The translations under genes and the position numbers were made by a program. The notes beneath the pieces are model-generated. The model was not told the origin of the DNA, did not search any database, and saw only the letters and a program-made list of their open reading frames with translations. Shown here one piece after another: positions 1 through 12,000 of a stretch of DNA of 64,000 nt (positions are counted from its first letter, which is position 1; every line of letters starts with the position of its first letter). Where the stretch lies: positions 26,562,468 to 26,626,467 of the forward strand of contig CM046299.1 in assembly GCA_025267735.1 (NCBI GenBank), in the 5' to 3' direction. This DNA is from Mactra quadrangularis (Eukaryota > Mollusca > Bivalvia > Venerida > Mactridae).

Positions 1-82
1 TTAAATGTACTTCTAACAATATTAGTCACTTCAGTCTGAGGTGGTGTATCCACATATATAACACAATATGGATCAACGGCAC
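1..82 (-). CDS. C2CD2L: C2CD2-like exon: C2 domain strands (cut by window edge)
   Basis: The acceptor is at 83-84 (TTTCAG on the minus strand) and the exon starts in phase 1. With the G carried over from the previous exon it reads GAVDPYCVIYVDTPP and continues to RSTFN at the window edge. The VDPY-x-x-x-Y pattern is the usual second and third strand of a C2 domain (compare SDPYVKV). Only one acidic residue of the Ca-binding loop is visible here, so calcium binding cannot be judged. Confidence 0.75.
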
Positions 83-3000
83 CTGAAATATAATAAATAA
101 TCATTTAGCTTTTATACTCAAAGCTTCATAAAGCTTATCATGTGGAATCTTTCATATTATAAACTGTAGCCGTGGCGTAGTGGTTAGCATGTCGGACTTT
201 GAATCCAGAGATGGCCGGTTCGAGCCCGGTTGCAGTAGGTCATACTTATACCTTATACATGAGTTGTCAGGCCCGTGGAAGGGTAAGTTAGTACTGGCAA
301 TAGAAAAGCGCCAGGAAACCTATAGAAGAAAGAGCTGGCCATCGTATATATGACCTAAATATGTGTTGAATACAATGTTAAAGAAAACAAAACAATCTTT
401 CATATCATCAGATAAGTGTGGTTAACTTCATTCACTTAAAGAATACTGCATAATTCTTAATATTGGCACCTTTTTATATTGGAAGTTTGGGGGATCAACA
501 AAGCCTATAATTTTGAACCTAAATGTTCTGTCAAGAAATGGACATAATTATATGCATAATTTCTACAATACAATTAATAAAGAATTTTAAGCCTTATTCT
601 GAAGTTCAAGTTCACTCAGCCAACATTACAATCTTGTACAAAAGCCCACTGTCAAAGAAATTACCTTTAAATACTCATTTACATCTGGGTGGAGTGAAGT
701 GGTTGCATTTTAATCCATTGTTAAGGCACAAGCAGTATCCCTGGTGGTATTTGATCCCTAAGTGCAAATCCTGTAGTTGACAACAGCTCCAACTTAACAT
801 AATGTTAACTTTATATCAATACATTTATTTGATTGAATGATTCATTTGAGTTAAATAATGATGTTTATTTTCCTCCATCAAAATTAATATCATATAAGTA
901 GTAGTTGGTCATTTGGTAGGGTAATAGAGTACTTGTTATAGACAAAGAGTCCAGGAAAACCAGGTTAGGTGAGCTGGCTTTCTTGAAATGACCATCATTT
1001 ATGATGACATGGTGTTCAACGGTTAAAAAACAGCAAAAAATATATGGCTCTCAGAAATTAACCAACCTTCATTCTGCTTCAGTCCACTAGCCTTTATAAC
1101 TTTAACAAGCAAACGTTTATCAGATGGTGGCCGAGATTGTTGTACACGTTGAGGTGGTACTCTAGTTGGTGTCTGAAGTGTTGGTACATGGAACTGTAAT
1201 ATATAACAACATGTTAATACAGTCAATTTCAACTTTTAGGATTTTAAAAATCAAGGGTCTTAATATAGTAGATCGGTCTTGACAAAGGAACATTTTTTTA
1301 AGATTTTAAACATTAATTAAGCATTTGAGACTTAAATATACATTTAGTAAAAAATTGCTGAGTTTTGCAGTAACCAAGTGTATAAACCAGCGGAGTTAAT
1401 GAGTGTGCCAATGACAGCTGAATAAAATTTCTAAAAAATCTAATGTGAAATTAAAACAAATGTGAGAGCTAATCATCAAATCTGAATGCTAATAGCCAAG
1501 TTTAAAACTGAGACTCAGCCGCCTGGCTAGCTCAGTTGGTAGCACGCAAGTCTACTGATCGAGGGGTCGTGGGTTCGATTCTCGGGCGGGGCATACTTTC
1601 GTGGAGCTTGGTCATGAAATTATTTCTACGGCCATTCTTCCTCCTACCAATATTTTTAATTATGTAGGGCAGCTGTCAGTCACTGACGAAAGTATGTGCT
1701 TAGAAGTTGGTTAACAACTAAATCCAGAGATTTAGCCTTTCCAGGAGGAGTAAGTAGGTTGACTGACCGCTGTTATATAACCTATAATTGAGTTGCTACG
1801 GCATTAAGCCCAACAAACAAACAAACAAACAAAACTGAGACTATATATCTCAATCAGGCCCTGGTCCTACCAAATCTCGGATCATTAATAGTCATTCACA
1901 GTGATAGAGCCTCCTCATAGATATAATATGTATGTCTTCCATCAAGTCATTAGACAAGGTAAAGTACTATTATCATGTTATATCAAAGCCACATGTTATA
2001 TCTTACATCATTCAATGTATTAATGACAGATGTTGTTTCCTATTACACTTACATATATAAACATTACATACATTCATAGCAAAATATTTACATGGAGGAT
2101 CATGGGAAAACTAGGACAATTATTGTGAAAAATTTCCGAATGAATGAAACAAAAGAGAAAATGTCTAAGATTTTATGCTTTGAGTTCTGATAACTCATAT
2201 GCTGCAAGACCTGATCACATCCAACAAAACAAACAATCTTTGTTTTATGAAAGCAGAATTTTTGTTAAAGACTTTAACAAAAATTCTGCTTTCATAAAAC
2301 AAAGATTGTTTGTTTTGTTGGGTTAAACGCCGTAGCAACACACTGTATAGGTCATAAACGGCGGTCAGTCAACCTACTCACTGCTCCTGGAAATTTTAAT
2401 CTCTGGATTTAGCTGTTAACCAACTACTATTAGCACATACTTTCATCTGTGACTGACAACTGTCCTACATAATTAAGAATCATTGGTAGGAAAGAGAATG
2501 GCTGTAGAAATAATTTCATGACCAAGCTCCACAATAGTGGGGCATAATGTCCCACTTGGGAATCGAACCCACGACCCCTTGATTAGTAGACTTGTGTGCT
2601 ACCAACTGAGCTAGCCGGGCGGCTTACATAAAACAAAGAAGTTGCTATCATGGGTGGAAGTTTTGGGAATATTGATAAGGCCACAACAAATTGATCATAT
2701 GTTCTATGGATTCGCTCACACCTTAATTTTGACGGTTTTTACAAAAAAATTTTTTTTTTCCTCGCTCGCCCATAAAAATTTGGTCAAACCGCTATATAAA
2801 GTAAGTGGATAAAGACTTTTTCTAATTTTTTTCTTCGCTCGCTCGCGCCATTTTTTCCAGAAAAATCCGTAGAACATATGATCAACTTGTTGTGGCCTAA
2901 CCTATTATCAAAATACTAAAATAGACTAATTTCATAAAAAAACTAAATAGAGTTATTTATCCTGAAATACTGATATCAGTATACGGAAAAGTTTACGGCC

Positions 3001-6000
3001 TTGTGGAAGGGTAGGTGAGTAACGATTATAGATTCAGGAAAGCTAGGTTAGGTGTGCTGGACCCCATAAAATAAGTTAAACAAGTAAATCTGTGAGCTAA
3101 TGCTCACTAGTGATACCCCCGCTGTGAGAAATATGACTACAAACAGGAAGTAGATGAGCAAGGAGCATGAAATCGCTTTACACCACATGGGACTATGGGA
3201 TGAAGCAATATGCAAAGTATTGGGCTGCTGCATGTTATAGTTGCTGAGAAAACTGCAACGGAAATTTTGTAACGGACGGACGCACGCATGCAAGGACAAG
3301 GGTAAAACAGTATACTCCCCTCTTCTTCGAAGCGGGGGTATAAAAATTGTGTTGACACAGCGTTAGACCCAGCATAAACATGACCTCATTATAAAAGGGA
3401 GATAATTATATACTTACAGCACTAGTTTGTTGCAGTGGTGCATCCATTGCATCAAACACTACAGCTTGTTTTTGAGGCAGAATTATTTGTTGTTGAACTG
3501 GTGGTTCTTGTTGTGGCACCTGAACTGACTGTTGCTGAGGAACCGACTGCTGTTGTTGTAGTTGTTGTTGAAGTTGCATGGGTGGCTGTGTTTGTCTAGG
3601 ACTCTGAGGGGCAGAACCAGGAACCGGCAGATTTTCGGATGACCTTGACATCTCTTTCGAGTGAGTTCTACGCACAGGAATATGTTGTTCCATAGCTCCA
3701 AGAATCCACTCTGACAAGTTGAAAGTAGTGCTGGCTAGACAGATTGTATTTCTGACCACTTCCTGCACGACCCCTACATCGACCATATCACTAGGGTCCT
3801 AGAAAACATTATAATAATCCAATAAGTGCTATATTTAGTCTAACATATATATCAACACCATACAAACAACATCATATAAACACCATATTTAACACTTTAT
3901 AGTCTAACTCTTCCAGGTATATTGTAAAGCAATTGTCAAACATACTCAACACAATATCTCATGAAAAAAACCCAGTCAATTCAATATAGTATCACGATCT
4001 AATGTGACATGTAGAAAACACATGCAACCACTTGCGTGCGTAATTCCACCCTGTAGTTCCTTATTGCCAAAATGACAAAAAAATCTGAGAATGTATATAA
4101 AAAGTTCTCCAGCTGACTGTTTTTTCTATCATCACTAAGTAACACAGATGAGTATGTCACACATTAACACCCAAGTCAACATTAATGCATGGTTTACTAA
4201 GGAATCACCTCAAGTCATAGATCTAGGAGACAAGTCTTGGAGTAATATGATAATAAACACATGACTTATACATTGTATAGTGCCGGCTCAGCGCAAAATG
4301 GTCATAACTCAATACATAAAGAAAGAAAGAGTTATGACAATTTTGCGCTATGTCATCTACATGTATATGGCTTTATGGACCAATAATGCATTGTAAACAA
4401 GAAAATGGCCCACCGAATTCTAGTGATAATTAAGAGGCACACCAACACAATGAATGAAGAAACTCAGCTATGTTGATTTAATTAAATACCTACAATAAGC
4501 TAACAGCATCTCTGCCAAGAAACTTACAAGAGTGAGTTTTTCAATACATTGGACAATAGAACCTTAATTTAAGGTTTTTCCAAGCAGAAAAAACTTAATT
4601 GTACATGTACTATAGTTTTTGTAAAGAATGTTCATTGTTGAAAAAAATGAACAGTATGATTTAATCTGAATTGTATGCTTATCAGCAATAATATTTAAAA
4701 TAGTTCTGCAATACACACCCTGGAATAAAAACAGTTTCTAGGCTGGATATAACAACAGCTTTAAAATTTCAAATATACAAGTTAAACTATTGATATGAAA
4801 TTATTGCTAAGACCTTACAGGGAGTAAATGTAAGGTATTGCAAAGAAAGAAAGAGATAATGAATAGTGAAAACCAAAAATATTTCAACCAGTCAAGAAAT
4901 GCAAAGATTTCATTGGTCAATTTTTTAATATTACACAGAAATAACAATCATTGTACAATTCTCAACAAAGAAACATATGTTCTAAGTAATGTTTCTGAAG
5001 AATAATGGTTATTTCATATCAGAATTCACATAATAACTACGGAAGTACTAAAAGTAAGAACAAAGAACATTATCATTCCTTTAAGCACTCATGAATTAAA
5101 AATTCCAGAAACCCGATTTTGAAACCCACAAAACACAGTGATATCCACATGTACTAAAAGTTAAACAATGCCATGACCCTTGGAAACCAGACAGGTATAA
5201 AGGAATCTATTAGAATAGGTTTAGAGAGTTTTTATTCGAAACAGACATTTTGCCCAGTAAACAACCAGGTAGTTTAATATAGGAACATTTAATTGAATGA
5301 TTGGCACATTGTATATCAGATGTCATGACTTTAGATTTATAATTTCTATGTTTTTAGCAGGAGCATAGAAAAAACATGTAACCGATCTATTTGAGTGAAA
5401 TATTTCATTTTGATACAAATGTAAAAACATGTTGCATTATGAAGTAAAACAATTGGGTCGATTCTGATAAAACAGGAACTTAAAGAATGCCATTTTCTAG
5501 GTAAAAGTTATGAAATTATCAATGAAAGTATAATCAAAATAGTTTTGTGAAATTTATTTTAAGACAATCACGAACCCTTTACTGGTTGCAACATGGGAAA
5601 AAATTGGATGTTTTTTCACATTAATGCGATAGGTCTAATTCAAGATGCTCTCATTTCATTACTAATTGACAGACAGATATACAACTGGGCCAAGTTATTT
5701 TGTGGGTGATTGCCTTTCAGAAAAATCCAAGTTTAGACCCCAATAAGGTGTGTTTGGAAGGGTTTCAAACCAAGGCTGTTAAGTGCACTCAGACTATCAT
5801 CAAATAAATGTAAATACCAGTCAATCATTACAGTAAAATCCCACTGTTAGGACCATTGACAACAATGGTCTAAAAATGGAATAGTCTTAATACAGGGACC
5901 CTTTTCCTCACAAACTAAGCATTTGGTTTATCATAACTCCCATGATATCTAACCATGGTTAGCCTGATAACAGAAGTTTATTGAACTAATGTCTTTAACA

Positions 6001-9000
6001 ATGCCTTCTTATAATATATTGAGCTTTTTCACAAACCTGGAAATTTACATTTCGCAGGTTTAGTGGGAAAAGGTCTTAACTCAATATGAGAAAAGCGTGA
6101 GTTACAACTGTTTTGTGCTAAACCTGCGATATGTAAGTTGTATGTTATAATATAAATGTAACCTACCATATAAGGATTCACTGGCTTTCCTTGTACTTTG
6201 ATGTCTGGTCTACCACCGAAGCTAACCTCTGCCATCATGTCCTTATTCTGGCGGAAGCAACGAATCTTTAACTGAAAATATATTAAACGTCACAAAATGA
6301 TATAATTATTAAAATCATAATAAAACATACCCAATACTTTTAAATACACTCCATATTTAATAACCTAAATGTTTTGTCCAACATGATTTTTACCAATGAA
6401 ACCCCCCCATAATAGAAAAGGTAACTGCCTTGTTTCCTAGCAATGTTTTCTTTTACTAGGGTATAACACTGTATTTAATTCATTATAAAAATTAAAATCT
6501 ATTTTGAAAATGAAAATTGGATGCCAGAGTAAAATGAAAATTGAAAGGGGAGGAACAAGCAGCACATTAGTTAACAAACGCCTGTAAGGTATAAGATGAA
6601 CACTCAAATTAAAAAGATCAAACAAAAAATTACTGAGTAAGTAAATGAATCATGATACAATTATACAATTTATGTTGCCAAATTACATGTCTATCAATAT
6701 AAGTGTTATATACAACTAATATGTTTGAACTAACCATTAATATTAACTATTTGGCATATGATATATCTATATAATTATAGTAAATCATGATCTGTAAGGA
6801 GTTTGAATCCATTAGGCATCCACAGAATATCATTTAGTAATACTCAAGTTCTATGTAGGCCTTATTATCTGTTTACCTGGTGCAAGCTTCATACATAACA
6901 GAGCGTATGTTGTAAAATAGACATTATCATTTTTAGCAAGACTGTGAAACAGGCGAAGCTATAAGCGGCATTTCAGAATTGCGATCTTGAGTAGTGGTCC
7001 ATTTTTCCGCATGCCAGCAAATAGTTCAATATCAAAAACTCGATATATAACTGCCTTTATATTGCATTCACACATATTTCATAAAATTCATTGTGACATC
7101 AAATCTCTTCAATTTCGTGAACAATTAAACGATGTTAGAAAAGTAATAACACGACTGGTTACCGCGGATGTATACATGTACATCGATTTCATTCATGAAA
7201 AATTATGAATGAAAATATTTTACTCGGCCCCGTATCAAGCACTATAGTCACGTGATTAACAATTCAATAAACCTGAAAAGACTCGATCAAACGCTTTACT
7301 TTGAATTAGTAATAGCGGTTAAATTTCTCAATAATATAAACAGTGGAGTAAATGGTTTATTTCTGTGTAAAAAAATAAACAAATATTGAATGACACAATA
7401 TGCTAGTTGTGAAGTAGTCTATTCGCTGTGCAAATTCAAATATTTCATTATAAGTTCATTACTACTGTTCTTCGCAGTGAAACTTCGAATATTCGTAACA
7501 TTGAAATTAATGTGCATAATATCTTAATAATCATTTCAGGGAAGTAAATAGGTATTTCTTTCCAAAATTGTTTACAAATATTGTATAACGAGTATGTAAT
7601 TCGAATATTTCCTACGTCGAGATCTGCTGTGACTCCTTGCTATGATAATTCGATTATGCGTAATATTGTAACAAGCTCACCCCGGACAACTTTGGACGCG
7701 TGTATATATCTACGCACGATGTATCGTTTAGATCTATACCGCCGAAGTCGATCTACGTCAGTGGAGGTTTCTCCGAGGTGAACTGGTTGGTATCGGGGTT
7801 GAGAGGCCTGTCGAGTGGTTCTCTTACATCTGTGGTTCAATTGGTAGCGTAAACGAATGAAGTTCACTCGATGCTCTGGTCAGCACTGTCTGCGTACCAG
7901 GTACACAAGGGTGAACACAAAGACAACTCACAGAGTTCGATGTAAACATGACAGGAACGCTGACATAAAACAAAATGTTCTCATAACAAAATGGATCAAA
8001 ACTTGCGTTAAAACTGGATTTAAACATTGACATTCAGCAAAAGTGTACGGAATTAACCAATTCACATCTAGGATTAGGATTTAACATCGAAGGATACAAA
8101 TTAACTGGAATTATTATAGAGGATCCAAATATGCGAACGTCGCGAAAACTGGTTACGAAACATATGGATAAACAAACATTGATTTGAGCTCAGAATCCTA
8201 GTTCATAACCTACATATATGCGCTAATGTGTTCTGTGTGTTGCCCAGAACACTAGTCATTATGTGCTTTATGGCTAGAGACATGCATCATGCTCACTAAA
8301 CAGGAAACATGGTCACGGAACGCAGAAAATGTAAACATGAATTACAAGGTAACTTCTGATTTCAAACTGTAGTTATTATGTGTATTAAACCCCGGCCCGA
8401 TTCAATATTAGCTGGGGAGGAGGGGGCTATTGCATTTACCGGTACGTATAGTGCGGACACATTGACCCCGACCTGACCTTAATGCCAGAATATGTATTAC
8501 ATTGAATTCGAATGTAGTATTAATGTTAGAAAACAATCAGATTATACCGTCAAGGCTCGAATGTAATTATAACACAGGGATTAATTTCAAAGTACATTTA
8601 AAGTGTACAATGAGTCTCTATTACACATGGCAGTGGCTAGAGTTACAGTACCGTATGAGAACATACGTTTCCTGCATTATGACATGTTTAAGACTTTGAT
8701 TACACAAATCTGCTGACCTCCCTGTTTTATGTAATACCCGAGTCCAAAATATGTAAACAAATTGAGTCGTTTGTCTCAAATTATCCTAAACAAGCTATAC
8801 AGTACGCACGTTATTTGACTTCCGTAACTCTAGACAACCCTGTCACGGTTGTCTACAGTTACGGAACTTCCGTAACTCTAGAACCTGGGTCTAGAGTTAC
8901 GGTACTGTAACTCTAGACTCTGCCATTACACATAGGCCGGACCAGAATATTATAAGATGAGGCTAGCTACAAATTCAAAAGTTGTAGGTTTTAGCCCCAA

Positions 9001-12000
9001 AACCGCCATCCACGCCCATTTTATTATAATTTGTAATTACAAATGTAAGAAAACAAGTTTCACGTTTGAATGCATATATATACTCTATACATGTCTTCTT
9101 AAACTTATAATGTAACCCATAGACGAGATTACACCCTTGTAAATAATGATTTTAATTTTTTCTTCAAGTGTTCAACATGATTTTGATATTTTACTTGAAG
9201 TACAATATTTTGTGATTATAGACAGGATGTATGAAAGAATTGTGTTGACATTACAGAAAATCATTATTTCTATTGAATGAGGAAATAAGACTTCTCACAG
9301 CTCTTCATCAACTAGTAATTATACAAGTCCATTGATCAATGAGTTACTAGAAAATGTATGCCAATCTTTCTTAAAAAGCTCTTAATCATCAGATTTGATT
9401 TATACCTAAATTAATGACTGGTTATACGTGAGACTAAACTAAAACTTGAACTATTAATGGTTGTTTGAGCCTTCAACACAGTCTTGCTTCAGTGCTTTTC
9501 AGCACTTTGATTCATAAAGCCTTCAGCTTTGCATGTATTGAAATAGAATGTAAGGTTATGGTTCCAGACAAAATTGAACAATAAGGATTAACACTGCTAT
9601 TTCAATACATGCAAAGCTGAAGGCTTTACTCCAGTAATGATCCCAATGTCTTTCTCTTAAAAGCTTGGATGAGGTCCTTATTTGTTTAAAAGTGTAACTT
9701 GCTTAGTGTGATATTAGATAGTGTATATTAAAATATACAAAAAATATATACATGTATAAATAAAATATACAGTGAGAAGAAATGTAATGTGAAAACCACA
9801 TTAAAGCAGGATATAAAAACTTTAACGCAAAAATTACAAAGGGAAATAATCCATAATAAAGGCAGGGTACTAAGAGTTGTGGTTACTGTCTAATTCTGTT
9901 CTTGGCATGGTATGTTATCATTGTATAAAGTTTCATAAAGATCTGATATAAATGGCAGAAATATATGGTAAAGAAAAACTTAAATGCAATTGTTAACAGC
10001 ACCGGACGCCCCACACCCGCCCAGGTTTCACCAAACTAATATTAAGTCGAATTTTTTCATAGAAAAATCCGGCTAAAAATATATGTCAAATTCCTTCATA
10101 CAAAAACAATATGATCAAACTGATGTTCACTTTGATTTTACATGTATTTCAACTAGTTAGTCATTAAAATGATTATATTTTCACTTGGGGCTATAATGTG
10201 TCAACACTGTTAGAAATGTTTTCTACATAAAATTGGTCTACCATCAAAATTTTGAATATCAAATAGCTTTTTAAAACATGCTGGTATTTAAATATAACAA
10301 GTAGGGCTGTCACGATACGCCAGGAGCGTATTGTGGTGTATCGCGATGCGCTAGAACCAAACCACGATACGTACCATGATATATTGCTTGGCAAATCAAA
10401 GACAAGGCTGCATAGTACTTCTGTCTTACAGAACTTATTCAACTGTTCAGTATTGAACTATGTTATAGGATTTTGTAGGGAAAAATCCTGTAGCAGATTG
10501 GACTGAACAAACTTGGCATTTGAGAGTAATGTGAACATTCCTAACCGGCCCAAATTCTTTGAACTTAAGCTTTCATTGAATAAACCATGGAAAACAGACA
10601 TTTCGCTATTTTCATTTTGCAAAGAAAAACTTTCAATGAAAATAAAAAATATCGCTAAATACTGGTACATAAAATTCATACCGTGGGCGTGGTATGTATT
10701 GCCGCAGCTGCATATTGCAATAAACTGGTATATTGTGACAGCTCTAATAACAAGGTATAATTTACAACAAGGCATAATCAAATGTAGAATATTTTTTGCA
10801 GTTGTTTTTGGACCTGAGAACCAGGCTTGATATGGTTCTGAGTTTTACTAGCAACCCCACATAAGCCTGTGCATACACTAGAATTTTTGCCAATATCGAT
10901 AAAAATCAATAGGTCTGTAAGATTTATCAACAATTAAAATAGTTTTCTTAGTTCAATTTTTTTAAGTTATACATTTAATGAAAGCTTATAAAATTATCTT
11001 TCTGATGATGTTTTAGTGATAATGATCGATAAATTAATCGATAAGTAATTAGTGTTTATTTATGGACTAATTAAGTCATAAATTCGGGGGCGCTTAGTCA
11101 CGCTTCACGGACATGGGTTTATAACGGTATACTTCTTTGATCACGCACTGCCGCGTGATTTTTCAAGTTATATGTATAAAATCACGTGACTAAATAGTGA
11201 TTGGATGGCTCTTTCAAATGCAGGTTGCCGCTCTTTCATACGACGAAAAATACGTCTGCAATAAATGGTCAAAGTCAACGATGTATCACTCGAAAAATAC
11301 GGATATTTCAGAAGCGGCACACATCATTGCAATCGGCATTGCATAAGCTTTAAAATGATACCTTTGAATAAAAAATTGATAAAGAATTGATGATGCGCCG
11401 CGAGTTAAAAGACGTCGAGGTCACCCGCCGCCCGCGCGAGGAAAAAAAATAAACAAAGGGCCGCCATTTTGAAAATGTTCGATGCGATAAAAATTGCCAA
11501 TAATCGACGACTACTCACTTAAACCTGTGTTTATTTAATCAATATGCATGAAACCTCTCAATCAATAAGCTAAGTAATTGAAATTTGTTTCAAACACGTG
11601 TATTACGAGAGAAAAACGTCATGAAAATTCGAGTAAAATACCAACGGCCACAATGTCCGTGTCAAATATTTATGAACTTATCAACTGTTAGTTTGCGAAT
11701 CATTTATCAAAGTGATTGATTAAATATCATTATTTTATGTTTTTAAAATGAGTTTGACGTACAAATATGCCGATTGATCTGAATTAAAGCTGTATTACGA
11801 ATACGACGGTACCCGCGAAATAGCACATTTTCGGATACGGCCGTTTCGGATGAAATATTTTTATGACGGTTTTACTTATATATATTATTTTTTACATTGT
11901 AAATATTGTAAAAATGATCACATCTTGATAATTTTAAGTCACACCAACTGATTTGACAAGAAAACAACACAATTAAAATTGTGACGGAATATACAGAACC

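Larger units (their letters stand above)
3799..6166. other. Intron of the C2CD2-like gene, mostly plain
   Basis: This intron holds two small repeats: a P1 fold-back copy at 4285-4350 and a degraded piece of the TAAGACCA-type element at 5828-5905. A complete P1 copy lies at 6053-6128. I see nothing else that can be supported. Confidence 0.6.

Noticed and set aside
172..245. tRNA-like sequence with A- and B-box features
   Set aside because: It runs directly into a SINE body and tail and has an inverted copy at 19730-19966, so it is a SINE head, not a tRNA gene.
3137..3358. Cys-rich open frames on the minus strand, repeated at 23116-23370
   Set aside because: Both lie in family-F fold-back elements; the likeness is repeat identity, and no start, splice or motif supports a gene.
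7581..8033. Several 60-75 codon frames on both strands
   Set aside because: They overlap each other in a CG-richer region and show no protein family pattern.
10458..10830. Overlapping open frames of over 100 codons on both strands
   Set aside because: They lie inside a hAT-like MITE of 445 bp and have no transposase motif.
11023..11042. AT-rich palindrome that might be a replication origin or operator
   Set aside because: A single short palindrome in AT-rich intronic DNA gives no such support.
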